Of a DNA stretch of 64,000 bases, positions 25,865-35,223 are shown one piece after another. The notes beneath the pieces were generated by a model. The model was not told the DNA's origin and made no database searches. It saw nothing but the letters and a program-made list of their open reading frames with translations. This DNA is from Leuconostoc inhae. GTDB lineage: Bacteria > Bacillota > Bacilli > Lactobacillales > Lactobacillaceae. The position numbers and the translations under genes were made by a program. The stretch is from the NCBI RefSeq assembly GCF_019656015.1, contig NZ_BPKW01000009.1, positions 34,636 through 98,635 of the forward strand. The letters are read 5' to 3'. Within the stretch, counting starts at the first letter, position 1; every line of letters starts with the position of its first letter.

Positions 25865-26362
25865 ATGCAAATTACAGGTGAAAAGGCATTAGAAAACATT
25901 TCGGAAGATACCATTTATTCGCATAAAGAGAATATTTTAGATAGTGATCATATTGCCTTGGATAATCTTTTTACGATGTTAGACAAGCATATTCATGATG
26001 ACAATTTTATACATATTGACGGTGAAATTAATGGTGGTATAACTGAAGGTGGCACAACGCTAACTTTAGAAACTAATATTGTTAACTTGCCATTACGTTA
26101 CACAAATCAATTAAAAAAATTGATTTGGCCAGAAAAAGAGGATAATCAAGTCAATATATATATGATTATTGAAAATATTGATGTGAGTCAATCAAATTTA
26201 AAAATTTCATTGGCAAGTTCAGTTGCGGCATATTTAGATGATGCTGCTAGTGTTAAACTAAAAATTTCGCAGTGGTTTGATGAACAACTAGCCAATATTG
26301 TGGTTGCCCAAAATAAGATTGAAGAAAATGACGAGCCAAACAATAAAACAAGCGATAATTAA
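25865..26362 (+). CDS. Hypothetical acidic protein, 165 aa
   Basis: Not recognised. Soluble, acidic, no signal peptide or membrane helix, no Cys. The centre reads NFIHIDGEINGGITEGGTTL and looks like alternating beta strands, while residues 115-150 look helical; the C-terminus is Asn/Glu/Asp rich and probably disordered. SD AAGGATGAGG lies just upstream. Monocistronic between two terminators. The stop codon sits in the loop of the following terminator. Confidence 0.7.
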   Translation: MQITGEKALENISEDTIYSHKENILDSDHIALDNLFTMLDKHIHDDNFIHIDGEINGGITEGGTTLTLETNIVNLPLRYTNQLKKLIWPEKEDNQVNIYMIIENIDVSQSNLKISLASSVAAYLDDAASVKLKISQWFDEQLANIVVAQNKIEENDEPNNKTSDN

Positions 26363-26378
26363 GATTATCGCTTGTTTT
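26345..26378 (+). terminator. Perfect bidirectional terminator, stop codon in loop
   Basis: AAAACAAGCGATAAT / ATTATCGCTTGTTTT, 15-bp perfect stem with loop TAAG; the plus-strand gene's TAA is the loop. It also ends the convergent minus-strand gene. Confidence 0.85.
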
Positions 26379-26634
26379 ATGCATCGTATTCAATTTTACC
26401 TGTAATCCGTGATTGCTGTTCACCATTCAAATAAGTAAAGTCTAAGATGTGATGTGATACAGTTGATTTTACACCATAAAGTTCACCTAAATCATAGGTT
26501 TCAATGACGTATTTTGCCATCATTTGTTTAGAATCAGCGTTGGAATCTGGGACATAAATGTCAGCAAGATCAGAGTATTTAGGATTAGCAATTCGGCTAA
26601 TATCATGTTTTTCTAGTTTTGTTAATTTTATCAT
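26377..26634 (-). CDS. Hypothetical protein, 85 aa
   Basis: Not recognised. A small soluble protein beginning MIKLTKLEKHDISRI, with a predicted C-terminal beta-rich half (HHILDFTYLNGEQQ, then TGKIEY). No Cys, no membrane segment. The ATG is followed by a normal codon pattern and the frame ends exactly at the shared terminator, which supports a real gene. No clear SD (AGACAT). Function unknown. Confidence 0.65.
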   Translation of the reverse strand: MIKLTKLEKHDISRIANPKYSDLADIYVPDSNADSKQMMAKYVIETYDLGELYGVKSTVSHHILDFTYLNGEQQSRITGKIEYDA

Positions 26635-26700
26635 ATGTCTATTATAACAGGTTATCAGATACGGATGAGTGGTATGATATTTTAAACGATGAAGTTGATT

Positions 26701-26729
26701 TTGACTATTATTTAAAAATTTGGTATACT
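26701..26729 (+). promoter_or_regulatory. Strong promoter of the structured RNA
   Basis: -35 TTGACT (26701-26706), 17 nt, -10 TATACT (26724-26729) with extended-10 TG at 26721-26722. Start expected near 26735. Confidence 0.85.
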
Positions 26730-26734
26730 ATCTG

Positions 26735-26976
26735 TATGCGATGAGTCGAAGCGCTTGAAAAATTAGCGCCGAAGGCGGCCTGCCGTGTTAAATCACAAGT
26801 CTCGTATAGACGCAGGTGTTAATGGTGGTTGTGGAACCCCATTTTCTCACTATGACTAACAGTGCTTGCACTGCAGTGACGCGACTTTACTATTAGTGTG
26901 ACAACTAGTAGTCGCCCGCAGGAGCGAATCCTGCATGCCAAACTAACACCTAACAATAATTTGTTAGGTGTTTTTT
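26735..26976 (+). ncRNA. Highly structured RNA of unrecognised class upstream of comEA
   Basis: No open frame of note. UAUGC at the expected 5' end pairs with GCAUG (near 26934), closing a multibranch fold. Inside are GCGC/GCGC and GCC-GAA-GGC hairpins near 26750-26777, CCTGC/GCAGG (26779-26783 with 26812-26816) enclosing GTCT/AGAC, CAGTG-CTTG-CACTG (26870 region), a long GCGA..CTATTAGT / ACTAGTAG..TCGC hairpin (26881-26914) and CAGGA-GCGAA-TCCTG (26919-26933). It ends in AACACCTAAC / GTTAGGTGTT plus T-run (26945-26976). The terminator's left arm TAACACCT is also complementary to AGGTGTTA at 26814-26821, so an attenuator is possible. I could not match it to tmRNA, RNase P, SRP, T-box or the common riboswitches; a 6S-like RNA is not excluded. 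Confidence 0.65.
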
Positions 26977-27023
26977 AGTGACATGGAATAGTGTAACGTA
27001 TCATATTATCAGAGGTGATGCAT

Positions 27024-27659
27024 GTGATAGATACATTTGATGTAATCAAGGATAAATTAGCAAGCTACAAAATTTGGTTATTGTTAGGTGGCGTTGTTTT
27101 TATGGGTTTCATTGCTATGCTTGTCATTAAGCAACCTAAAGGCACAGAAGTGCCACTTGCTTATAGTATGAGTAGCAGTAGTACAAGTAGCTCAGCTGCA
27201 ACTCGTGTCAAGACAAACGACATGGTTGTTATGATTGATGTCAAAGGTGCTGTTAAAAATCCGGGCGTGTATGATATTGTCAACTCACCACGTGCACAAA
27301 CTGCGATTGCAAAAGCAGGTGGATTGACGCATGAAGCTGACGCTTTGCAGTTGAATTTGGCCGAAAAATTATCTGATGGACAAATGCTTTATGTACCAGC
27401 GATTGGTGAAGTTAGGTCAAATAAAATTGCTGTTGGTCAACAAGCAACTGAACCAAGTCAAACAATGACTAAAATTAATTTAAATACCGCGACTGCTGCA
27501 GAATTACAGACACTTGAAGGAATAGGTGAAAAAAAAGCAGAGCAAATTATTGCTTATCGCGAAGCACATGATAATTTTAAAACAATAGATGAAATTAAAG
27601 AAGTTTCTGGTATAGGGGCAAAACGCTTTGAAACATTGCAGGATAAATTAACCATATAA
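27024..27659 (+). CDS. comEA: Competence protein ComEA (DNA receptor)
   Basis: About 211 residues. One N-terminal membrane helix (residues ~15-38), a Ser/Thr-rich linker, an SLBB domain (VMIDVKGAVKNPGVYDI..) and a C-terminal double helix-hairpin-helix (INLNTATAAELQTLEGIGEKKAEQI, then ISGIGAKRF-like VSGIGAKRFE). Binds double-stranded DNA at the cell surface for uptake. AGAGG (27011-27015) is 8 nt from the GTG at 27024, but 2 nt from an ATG at 27018 and inside the earlier GTG 27015; 27024 is preferred on spacing. Its stop overlaps the comEC start. Confidence 0.93.
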   Translation: MIDTFDVIKDKLASYKIWLLLGGVVFMGFIAMLVIKQPKGTEVPLAYSMSSSSTSSSAATRVKTNDMVVMIDVKGAVKNPGVYDIVNSPRAQTAIAKAGGLTHEADALQLNLAEKLSDGQMLYVPAIGEVRSNKIAVGQQATEPSQTMTKINLNTATAAELQTLEGIGEKKAEQIIAYREAHDNFKTIDEIKEVSGIGAKRFETLQDKLTI

Positions 27660-29947
27660 TGATTAATCGATCTTTGTTAATAGTAAGTTTACTCATTGCA
27701 GCAATGGGTGGTTGTATTTATCGTTTAAATGGTGTCACCATTATTTTGTTAGTATTAGTGATTGTCATTTCTTGTTTTAATTTAACTAAGTGGTTTGGGA
27801 TGATTACCCTAATTTTAGGGATACCTTTTTTGCTATATTTTGTCTATGATGCACATGAACTAAGAGCACAGTCTCGACAACTAGATCAAGAAGCTGTTCA
27901 AATTAGTGGTGTTATTTTACCTGATGAAATCACGATTGATGGTGATAATTTAATAACCAACGCAAGTTTAGATGATAATAAACATGTTGTTCGATTGTAC
28001 GCTAAATTAACTTCTGAATCCGAAAAAAAAGCGTGGTTATCTGAAAAAAATATTGTCCATTTTGATGCAACAGGTAATTTGTCGCGTATTAAATCACCAA
28101 CAAATTTTAACCAGTTTGATGCACAAAAATATTATGAGACAAAGCACATAACACATCAAGTAACAATTAAGTCGTGGCAAGTCAAATCGATAAAGTCCAA
28201 CAAATTTTGGCAAAAATGTCGTTATCAATTACATATATGGCATGCACAAGGTATTCAAAATGCAGCAAAACTCCCACAACCGTTAAGTGATTATGCACAA
28301 GCACTCATTTTAGGAACAACACCACAATCACTTTACGGCAATAATCCAGGAGTACAAACACTGGGACTGATTCATCTATTTAGTGTATCTGGGTTCCATG
28401 TATCTTATGTATTAATGCTGCTCATGGCGGTCTTGCGGCGACTTTATGTACCACAAGAAGTATCTGCTTGGTTGGGGGCGTTAGTTTTAATTAATTATTT
28501 TGTGTTTGCTGGTGAACCTGCAGTGCTTGTGCGTGCTCTGATTGCTGGACTAATTATGATGACACATTTGGCAGGTTGTCGCCGTATGCCAGTTGAAAGT
28601 GTTTGGGCCGTTAGTTTATTAGGCAGCCTGATTTATGAACCAGGTATTTTGCTAACACTTGGCGGACAACTCTCTTTTGCTATGACATTTTGTTTATTAT
28701 TTACAACGACATTAAATTTTTGGCAAATTAACTTATTATTAAGTGCAGTCAGTTTACCACTTATTGTCGGCCAACAATACACTTGGCACGTCTTGCAAAC
28801 TTTTGTGAACTTTGCAGCAATACCACTTTTTAGTGCCGTTATTGTACCGGCAGTGATGATTGGTTTTATCGGACAAACAGTGCCATTTGTAACTTATTTA
28901 ATAAATAGTGTTATTGAATTATTTGCTCATAGTGTTGATTATATTGCGACACTACCTGGTAATTTAATTATTGGCAAACTGTCTTGGTTTGTCGCGATTA
29001 TTCTTTTTATGATGGCATTGTTATTATTTGTAACAGAAAAAAAGGTTGCTCAATTGGCAAGGCTGTTGTGGATAATGTTACTAGGCATCGTATTACTTTT
29101 TATGCGTTTTCCAGTGTATGGAGAACTGTCAATTTTTGATATTGGTCAGGGGGATGCGACGTTAATTCGTGAGCCTTTTAATCGTTCTGTAACTTTAATT
29201 GATACAGGTGGACAAGTGACATTTGGTTCAAAACAAAAGTGGCAAGAACAAAATTTTAAGCGAACTAAAGGCGAGACAGTTATTGTGAATTATTTGCATA
29301 GCCAAGGCATTGGGCATATAGATAATCTTGTGTTAACGCATCAAGATTATGATCATATTGGTGATGCAAAAATCATTTTACAAAAAATAAAGGTTAATCA
29401 TATTATCATTCCGGCGGGTATGCTGACGCAAAAGCCATTTGCAAAAGAAATCAAGCCGTATCTCAAAAAGACGCAAGTTGTTGAGGTTACTCAAGGTACG
29501 GTAGTACCTCAAATGCCATTAGATATTGTTCATCCATTTCAATCAGGGCAGGCCGAAAACGAAGATTCTATCGCATTATATGGTAAAATAGGCGGTCAAA
29601 ATATTTTTACAGCAGGTGATTTAGATCAAGCAGGTGAGTCAGCAATTGCTGCTAAATATCCTAATATGCGTGTGGATATTTTAAAATTAGGGCATCACGG
29701 TTCTAAAACATCCTCTAACCCAATGGTTCTAAAACAATGGCAGCCTAAAGTAGGAATTGTGTCAGCAGGTCGTAATAATCGATATCATCATCCACATATT
29801 GAGACACTAAAAACAATTCAAGAGCAACAGATGGCACTGTTTAATACACAAACTCATGGTATGATTAGATATAATTATACAAAGGAAAAAGGCCAATTCG
29901 AGGTGAAAGTAAATCATGAACTTGCAACAACTACAACAACAAATTAA
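27659..29947 (+). CDS. comEC: DNA internalisation channel protein ComEC/Rec2
   Basis: 762 residues. N-terminal soluble OB-like region after two or three helices, the central competence domain with many membrane helices (LIHLFSVSGFHVSYVLML is the signature), and a C-terminal metallo-beta-lactamase domain: FDIGQGDATLIR, LTHQDYDHIGD and LKLGHHGSKTSS are intact. Forms the channel for single-stranded DNA entry, with a probable strand-degrading domain. Start overlaps comEA by one base. The gene is intact, but no other late competence genes are in the window, so competence cannot be concluded. Confidence 0.95.
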   Translation: MINRSLLIVSLLIAAMGGCIYRLNGVTIILLVLVIVISCFNLTKWFGMITLILGIPFLLYFVYDAHELRAQSRQLDQEAVQISGVILPDEITIDGDNLITNASLDDNKHVVRLYAKLTSESEKKAWLSEKNIVHFDATGNLSRIKSPTNFNQFDAQKYYETKHITHQVTIKSWQVKSIKSNKFWQKCRYQLHIWHAQGIQNAAKLPQPLSDYAQALILGTTPQSLYGNNPGVQTLGLIHLFSVSGFHVSYVLMLLMAVLRRLYVPQEVSAWLGALVLINYFVFAGEPAVLVRALIAGLIMMTHLAGCRRMPVESVWAVSLLGSLIYEPGILLTLGGQLSFAMTFCLLFTTTLNFWQINLLLSAVSLPLIVGQQYTWHVLQTFVNFAAIPLFSAVIVPAVMIGFIGQTVPFVTYLINSVIELFAHSVDYIATLPGNLIIGKLSWFVAIILFMMALLLFVTEKKVAQLARLLWIMLLGIVLLFMRFPVYGELSIFDIGQGDATLIREPFNRSVTLIDTGGQVTFGSKQKWQEQNFKRTKGETVIVNYLHSQGIGHIDNLVLTHQDYDHIGDAKIILQKIKVNHIIIPAGMLTQKPFAKEIKPYLKKTQVVEVTQGTVVPQMPLDIVHPFQSGQAENEDSIALYGKIGGQNIFTAGDLDQAGESAIAAKYPNMRVDILKLGHHGSKTSSNPMVLKQWQPKVGIVSAGRNNRYHHPHIETLKTIQEQQMALFNTQTHGMIRYNYTKEKGQFEVKVNHELATTTTTN

Positions 29948-30917
29948 CAATAATGCGTTAGCTAATTTTTATGTCGTGACTGGCAATGAAGAAATTCTTA
30001 TTAGCCGTGCCCAACAGGCGTTTAGACAACTGATTCAACCGGCAGATCGTGATATGAATTATGCGCAATTTGACCTTGTTGATCAGACTTTAGATGATGT
30101 TATTAATGATGCGATGTCGATGCCTTTTTTTGGTGATCGCCGTGTTGTGGTTGTTCAAAATCCTGACTTTTTAACAGCCAAGGGTAAAACTTCTGTTCAA
30201 AACCAGGAGCAACTGATTCAATTATTAGAAAAACCAATTTCTGAAAATATTGTCGTTTTTTTTATTAATGACTTAAAAATTGATAAACGTAAAAAAATAA
30301 CTAAAATGCTGTTAAAATATGCAGAAAATATTGAATTACCAGCATTAAATGAATCACAATCAAGACAAGCAATTACCCAAGAACTGCAACAACGTGCCTA
30401 TAAAATTGATCAAGATGCTTTACAAGAATTAATTTTACGAACAAATGCGCATTATACTGCAATGAAAAATGAATTACCTAAATTAATCGCGTATGCAACA
30501 CATACTAAAAATATTTCAGCAGAGGCGGTAGCGACTTTAGTACCTAAAACCTTAACAGCAACCGTTTTTGATCTCGTCGATGCTGTCATGACACGACAAC
30601 CTAAAAAAGCATTGTTAATTTATAGAGACTTATTACAGAATGGTGAACCTGCTTTACGGATTAATGCAGTACTGACGGGCCAATTTCGATTATTGTTGCA
30701 AATTGCAGGTTTAAAGGGTACAGAACAAGACATGAGTAAGCAATTAGGCATCCATCCATACCGTATTAAACTAGCACGCCAAATGTTAAAAAAGTATCTA
30801 TTGTCATCACTTAGAGATAGCTATCTTGGTATGATCAACATTGAAGTGAAATTAAAATCAACAAATCAAGAACCAGCACTATTATTTGAACGTTTTATAT
30901 TAAAAAATACTTTATAA
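29916..30917 (+). CDS. holA: DNA polymerase III subunit delta
   Basis: 333 residues, full length. Clamp-loader delta subunit: N-terminal AAA+-like domain beginning NFYVVTGNEEILISRAQQAF, with the AFF-like MPFFGDRRVVVV clamp-opening region, and an all-helical C-terminal collar domain (TVFDLVDAVMTRQPKKAL..). Overlaps the 3' end of comEC by 32 nt in another frame, with GAGGTG upstream inside comEC. The comEC-holA-rpsT order is standard in Lactobacillales. Confidence 0.95.
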   Translation: MNLQQLQQQINNNALANFYVVTGNEEILISRAQQAFRQLIQPADRDMNYAQFDLVDQTLDDVINDAMSMPFFGDRRVVVVQNPDFLTAKGKTSVQNQEQLIQLLEKPISENIVVFFINDLKIDKRKKITKMLLKYAENIELPALNESQSRQAITQELQQRAYKIDQDALQELILRTNAHYTAMKNELPKLIAYATHTKNISAEAVATLVPKTLTATVFDLVDAVMTRQPKKALLIYRDLLQNGEPALRINAVLTGQFRLLLQIAGLKGTEQDMSKQLGIHPYRIKLARQMLKKYLLSSLRDSYLGMINIEVKLKSTNQEPALLFERFILKNTL

Positions 30918-30923
30918 GAAAAT

Positions 30924-30978
30924 AAAAAACGACTTAACCGTCATGCCAAATCTAGGAATGATGGTTAAAGTCGCTTTT
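30924..30978 (+). terminator. Bidirectional terminator between holA and rpsT
   Basis: Long hairpin: AAAACGACTT and AACC.TCAT on the left pair with ATGATGGTTA and AAGTCG..TTTTT on the right; A-run 5', T-run 3'. Confidence 0.85.
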
Positions 30979-30987
30979 TATTTGTTT

Positions 30988-31239
30988 TTACTTAACATAC
31001 TTAGCTAAACGTGACTTTTCACGTGAAGCTTTGTTCTTCTTGATCAAACCCTTTGAATAGGCGTGGTCAATTGCAGAAGAAGCAGTCTTGTATAATTCTG
31101 CTAAATTGTCTTCACCAGCAGCTGAAGCTTTTTCAAAACGCTTAACAGCTGTACGGTAAGCACTGAGTTGCGGTTCGTTACGATCGTGTTGCTTTTTCGT
31201 TAGACGAACACGTTGAATTGCTGATTCAATAACAGGCAT
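30988..31239 (-). CDS. rpsT: 30S ribosomal protein S20
   Basis: 83 residues, basic, all-helical. MPVIESAIQRVRLTKKQ at the N-terminus and HAYSKGLIKKNKASREKSRL near the C-terminus are S20 hallmarks. Binds the 5' domain of 16S rRNA early in 30S assembly. SD AAGGAG 9 nt upstream. It lies 49 nt after rpsO on the same strand and may be cotranscribed. Confidence 0.97.
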   Translation of the reverse strand: MPVIESAIQRVRLTKKQHDRNEPQLSAYRTAVKRFEKASAAGEDNLAELYKTASSAIDHAYSKGLIKKNKASREKSRLAKYVK

Positions 31240-31288
31240 ATGTCTTTTCTCCTTAAATTTGATACGAGGTTTTCATGTAATCCTAAGA

Positions 31289-31558
31289 TTAACGACGCAA
31301 ACCTAAGCGTTGGATTAATTCACGGTAACGTTGAATATCAGTGTTGCGGAGGTAACGTAATAAGTTACGACGGCTACCAATCTTCTTCATCAAACCACGT
31401 TGTGAGTGGAAATCATGCTTGTGAATTGCCATGTGTGTGTTCAACTCGTTAATGTCAGCAGTTAAAACTGCGACTTGTACTTCAGCTGAACCAGTATCGC
31501 CTTCGTGACGAGCATATTCATTGATGATTTCGTTCTTACGTTCTTGTGTAAGGGCCAT
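31289..31558 (-). CDS. rpsO: 30S ribosomal protein S15
   Basis: 89 residues from the ATG at 31558, 8 nt after the GGTGG/AAAGG SD; two earlier in-frame starts (31564, 31570) overlap the [42 protein letters not shown] and the [11 protein letters not shown] loop are diagnostic. Binds the 16S rRNA central domain. The ~75-nt leader contains a small GTTGT/ACAAC hairpin and could hold an S15 autoregulatory site; I cannot confirm one. Confidence 0.96.
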   Translation of the reverse strand: MALTQERKNEIINEYARHEGDTGSAEVQVAVLTADINELNTHMAIHKHDFHSQRGLMKKIGSRRNLLRYLRNTDIQRYRELIQRLGLRR

Positions 31559-31657
31559 AATCATATCCACCTTTCTAAAATGTCGCCAAAGACTGTGTGA
31601 AGCGACGGTGAGACGCTAAACAAAGTACTTGGTCATGTTGTTTTTACAACAAATTTA

Positions 31658-31685
31658 ATTATACGCGAATATCATTAAAATGCAA
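31658..31685 (-). promoter_or_regulatory. rpsO promoter
   Basis: Minus strand: -35 TTGCAT (31685-31680), 16 nt, -10 TATAAT (31663-31658). Confidence 0.75.
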
Positions 31686-31784
31686 GCGTAGAGAGCGTCA
31701 GAGTTATGGTAAAATAAATAGGTATATATGTTACGTGCGTTGTACATGTCGTTAAACAACAAACACGCTTAAAGGAGTAAGTAA

Positions 31785-32093
31785 ATGTCTGAAACAACAA
31801 TTTCAAAATCAGAAGTTGCACACGTTGCTAATTTAGCTAAACTAGCATTTGATGATACTGAATTAGTGCAATTCACAACTCAATTAGATAATATTTTAAA
31901 TATTTTTGATACATTGGGTGAAGTTAACACAGATGGTGTGGCGCCAACATATTCGGTAACTGACAACGTGAATCATTTGCGTGAAGATGTAGCAGATAAT
32001 TGGCATCAAAAACAAGAACTATTAAAAAATGCACCACTAGAGGCAGCAGATTTGATTAAAGTGCCAGCAATTTTAGATGGTGAGGGAGAGTAA
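31785..32093 (+). CDS. gatC: Asp/Glu-tRNA amidotransferase subunit C
   Basis: 102 residues. GatC stabilises the GatA-GatB complex. [37 protein letters not shown] and the LREDVADN block are family features. SD AAAGGAG. A TG-G-TAAAAT extended -10 at 31707-31715 may be its promoter, divergent from rpsO. gatA begins 2 nt after the stop. Confidence 0.96.
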   Translation: MSETTISKSEVAHVANLAKLAFDDTELVQFTTQLDNILNIFDTLGEVNTDGVAPTYSVTDNVNHLREDVADNWHQKQELLKNAPLEAADLIKVPAILDGEGE

Positions 32094-32095
32094 TC

Positions 32096-33562
32096 ATGAC
32101 AATTAATTTTTTTGATAATGATTTAACTTCTTTGCATGAAAAATTAGTTAACAAAGATATTACTACTGTTGATTTAACACAAGCAACCATAGAAAATATT
32201 GAAAAGACAGACAATGAATTACAAGCTTTCCTTCGAACAAATTCGGATGAAGCTTTGCTACAAGCAAAAAAAATTGATGAACAACAGAATTTTTCTAACA
32301 TATTGTCTGGTTTGCCATTAGCTTTGAAAGACAATTTGGCAACAAATGGCATTCAAACAACAGGTGCTTCACATATTTTAGAAGGCTTTAAACCAGTTTA
32401 TGATGCGACTGTTGTTGATAAGCTAAGTACAGTAGGCGCGATTTCTGTTGGTAAAACTAACATGGATGAATTTGCTATGGGTGGTTCAACAGAAACGTCA
32501 TACTATAAAAAAACAGCAAATGCATGGGATCATACCAAAGTTCCCGGAGGGTCATCTGGTGGCTCAGCCGCAGCTGTTGCTGGCGGTCAAGTGCCCTTTG
32601 CATTGGGATCGGATACAGGTGGTTCAATTCGCCAACCAGCAGCATTCAATGGTATCGTGGGCTTAAAACCGACTTACGGACGGGTTTCTCGCTGGGGCCT
32701 ATTCGCAATGGCTTCATCTCTTGATCAAGTAGGTCCTTTTACACGAACTGTTAAAGATAATGCTTTGGTTTTAAATACAATTGCTGGTTTTGATGCAAAA
32801 GACTCAACGTCATCAAACCGTGATGTACCTGATTTCACTTCAAAGCTAACAGGAGATGTCAAAGGTTTGAAAATTGCTGTACCAAAAGAATATTTTGGTG
32901 AAGGCATTGATCCTAAAGTTGCCACAACAGTTAAAGCAGCCATTGCCCAACTTGAAGCAATGGGCGCAACAGTTGACGAAGTTAGCTTACCACACACCAA
33001 ATACGGTGTCGCTGCGTATTATATTATCATGTCTTCTGAAGCTTCTTCAAACTTACAACGTTATGATGGTGTTCGCTATGGCTTTAGGGCAGATAATGTC
33101 AAAAACTTAGAAGATTTGTATATTAAGACACGCTCTGAAGGATTTGGGGATGAAGTTAAGCGCCGTATTATGCTTGGTACATTCTCATTGTCAGCAGGGG
33201 CTTATGACGCTTTCTTTAAAAAAGCAGCAAAAATAAGAACGTTGTTAATTGAAGATTTTAACAAGGTGTTTGCTAATTATGATGTGATTGTTGGGCCGAC
33301 AGCGCCAACTGTGGCCTATGGTTTGGGTGAAGAAATTGATGATCCCACGGCAATGTATTTAGCGGATGTCTTGACAATTCCAGTTAATTTGGCTGGCTTA
33401 CCAGGTTTGTCCGTAAATGCTGGATTTGTTGATGGGTTACCAGTTGGTTTGCAAATCATTGGTAAACCGTTTGATGAAGCAACGGTATATCAAACGGGTT
33501 ATGCGTTTGAACAGGCTAGCCGTTTGTTTGAACAACGGCCAAATATCGCTAAGAAATATTAA
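32096..33562 (+). CDS. gatA: Asp/Glu-tRNA amidotransferase subunit A (glutaminase)
   Basis: 488 residues, amidase-signature enzyme. Liberates ammonia from glutamine for transamidation of Glu-tRNA(Gln) and Asp-tRNA(Asn). Catalytic Lys78 (ALKDN), Ser153 in GGSSGGSAA and the downstream Ser of [14 protein letters not shown] form the Ser-cisSer-Lys triad. SD GGGAG. Its presence with gatB and gatC implies indirect Gln-tRNA synthesis and no need of GlnRS. Confidence 0.98.
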   Translation: MTINFFDNDLTSLHEKLVNKDITTVDLTQATIENIEKTDNELQAFLRTNSDEALLQAKKIDEQQNFSNILSGLPLALKDNLATNGIQTTGASHILEGFKPVYDATVVDKLSTVGAISVGKTNMDEFAMGGSTETSYYKKTANAWDHTKVPGGSSGGSAAAVAGGQVPFALGSDTGGSIRQPAAFNGIVGLKPTYGRVSRWGLFAMASSLDQVGPFTRTVKDNALVLNTIAGFDAKDSTSSNRDVPDFTSKLTGDVKGLKIAVPKEYFGEGIDPKVATTVKAAIAQLEAMGATVDEVSLPHTKYGVAAYYIIMSSEASSNLQRYDGVRYGFRADNVKNLEDLYIKTRSEGFGDEVKRRIMLGTFSLSAGAYDAFFKKAAKIRTLLIEDFNKVFANYDVIVGPTAPTVAYGLGEEIDDPTAMYLADVLTIPVNLAGLPGLSVNAGFVDGLPVGLQIIGKPFDEATVYQTGYAFEQASRLFEQRPNIAKKY

Positions 33563-33626
33563 GCTAAGAGGGAGGAAACGTCTTTACTAATATATACAAT
33601 CATGTTATAGTAGGGACTCTAAAATT

Positions 33627-35066
33627 ATGGCAACAGGAAATTTTGAAACGACTATAGGACTTGAAGTCCACGTTGAAATGCAAACGAACTCAAAGCTCAT
33701 GTCACCGTCACCAGTACATTATGGTGATAAACCTAATGAAAATACCAATGTCATTGATTTTGGTTATCCAGGAGTTTTGCCTGTCGCTAACAAAGGGGCA
33801 ATAGAATTTGGTATGCGTGCTGCACTTGCTTTACATGCAACTGTGTCGCCATTCATTCGTTGGGATCGTAAAAACTATTTTTATCCTGATAATCCTAAGG
33901 CCTATCAAACAACGCAATCGCAAACACCGCTTGGAACAAATGGTTATTTAGATGTGACATTGACTGATGGCACAGTTAAGCGTGTTCGTATTAAAGAAAT
34001 GCACGTTGAAGAAGATGCCGGTAAGAATACACACGGTGCAGATGGCTATTCTTATGTTGATTTAAACCGTCAAGGCACACCCTTAATCGAAATTGTTTCT
34101 GAACCAGATATTGCTTCTCCTGAGGAAGCTTATGCCTATTTAGAACAATTACGACAAGCTATTTTGTTTACTGGTATTTCAGAAGCTAAAATGCAAGAAG
34201 GCCAAATGCGTGCGGATGTTAACATCTCGATTCGACCATTTGGTTCATCTGAGTATGGTACAAAAGTTGAAATGAAGAATATTAATTCATTTAACTACGT
34301 GCGTAATGCTTTGATTTTTGAAGAAAAACGCCAAGCCGAAGTGTTACGATCTGGTGGTGTGATTCAACAAGAAACGCGTCGATATAATGAACCAACTAAA
34401 TCAACTATTTTGATGCGTGTTAAAGAAGGTGCGGATGATTATCGTTACTTCCCCGAACCAGACTTGGCACCAATCACGATTGATGACGCGTGGATTCAAA
34501 AAGTCGCTGATGAATTACCAAAATCAGCTGGGGATCGTCAACGTGATTATGTGTCAGATTTAGGTATTGAAGCATATGATGCGGAAGTATTGACACAAAC
34601 GCTTGCGATGTCTGATTTTTATGATGCAACGGTTACTGCAGGCGCTGATGCAAAACGTGCAGCAAACTATTTAATTGGTGATGTTAATGCCTTTATGAAT
34701 AAGCATCAAATTGAATTACAGGATACGCAATTAACACCAGTGCACTTGGCTGGTATGATTAAGTTGATTGAAGCTGGTACAATTTCAACAAAACAAGCCA
34801 AGCAGGTTTTTGAAGCAATTATGGCAGGTGAAGAACCAGAATCATTTGCTAAGAAGAATGGTTTGGTACAAATTAGTGATCCCGCAATCTTATTGGGTTG
34901 GATTACTGAGGTTTTGGATAATAATCCACAATCAATTGAGGACTTTAAGGGTGGCAAAGATCGTGCAACTGGTTATCTGATTGGTCAATTAATGAAAATG
35001 TCAAAGGGGCAAGCAAACCCTGGTGTCATGAATAACATGTTATTAGAAGAATTAGCTAAACGTTAA
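33627..35066 (+). CDS. gatB: Asp/Glu-tRNA amidotransferase subunit B
   Basis: 479 residues. [20 protein letters not shown] at the N-terminus, [24 protein letters not shown] and [10 protein letters not shown] are signature blocks; the C-terminal YqeY-like tail domain ends in the family-typical helical region. Activates the tRNA-bound Glu/Asp carboxylate. It lies 64 nt after gatA; GGGAGG at 33571 is ~50 nt away and unused, the nearer SD is weak (AGGGA 11 nt upstream), and a TG-T-TATAGT sequence at 33603-33611 may be an internal promoter. Confidence 0.97.
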   Translation: MATGNFETTIGLEVHVEMQTNSKLMSPSPVHYGDKPNENTNVIDFGYPGVLPVANKGAIEFGMRAALALHATVSPFIRWDRKNYFYPDNPKAYQTTQSQTPLGTNGYLDVTLTDGTVKRVRIKEMHVEEDAGKNTHGADGYSYVDLNRQGTPLIEIVSEPDIASPEEAYAYLEQLRQAILFTGISEAKMQEGQMRADVNISIRPFGSSEYGTKVEMKNINSFNYVRNALIFEEKRQAEVLRSGGVIQQETRRYNEPTKSTILMRVKEGADDYRYFPEPDLAPITIDDAWIQKVADELPKSAGDRQRDYVSDLGIEAYDAEVLTQTLAMSDFYDATVTAGADAKRAANYLIGDVNAFMNKHQIELQDTQLTPVHLAGMIKLIEAGTISTKQAKQVFEAIMAGEEPESFAKKNGLVQISDPAILLGWITEVLDNNPQSIEDFKGGKDRATGYLIGQLMKMSKGQANPGVMNNMLLEELAKR

Positions 35067-35223
35067 GTACTAATAATTTTAATGTCACAATTTATAATGT
35101 GTTGATAAACAATAAACGGCATATGTTTTATACAGGTTTATACCTGTGTACATAGTTTTATGAAAGGATAGTGTGACACGGTAACGTGATCGGTAGCTAT
35201 AAGTAGCTATATTACACTTTAAA

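Noticed and set aside
26735..26976. tmRNA, T-box or tRNA-like identity for the structured RNA
   Set aside because: The CAGGA-GCGAA-TCCTG hairpin resembles a T-arm, but there is no matching acceptor stem with CCA, no tag ORF and no T-box core (GGGTGGNACC).
33567..33610. Leader ORF before gatB after the unused GGGAGG
   Set aside because: No start codon at useful spacing; the only ATG gives M-L-stop.
35193..35210. Direct repeat GTAGCTAT-AA-GTAGCTAT before dgkB
   Set aside because: Two short copies only; no partner elsewhere and no clear relation to promoter or SD.
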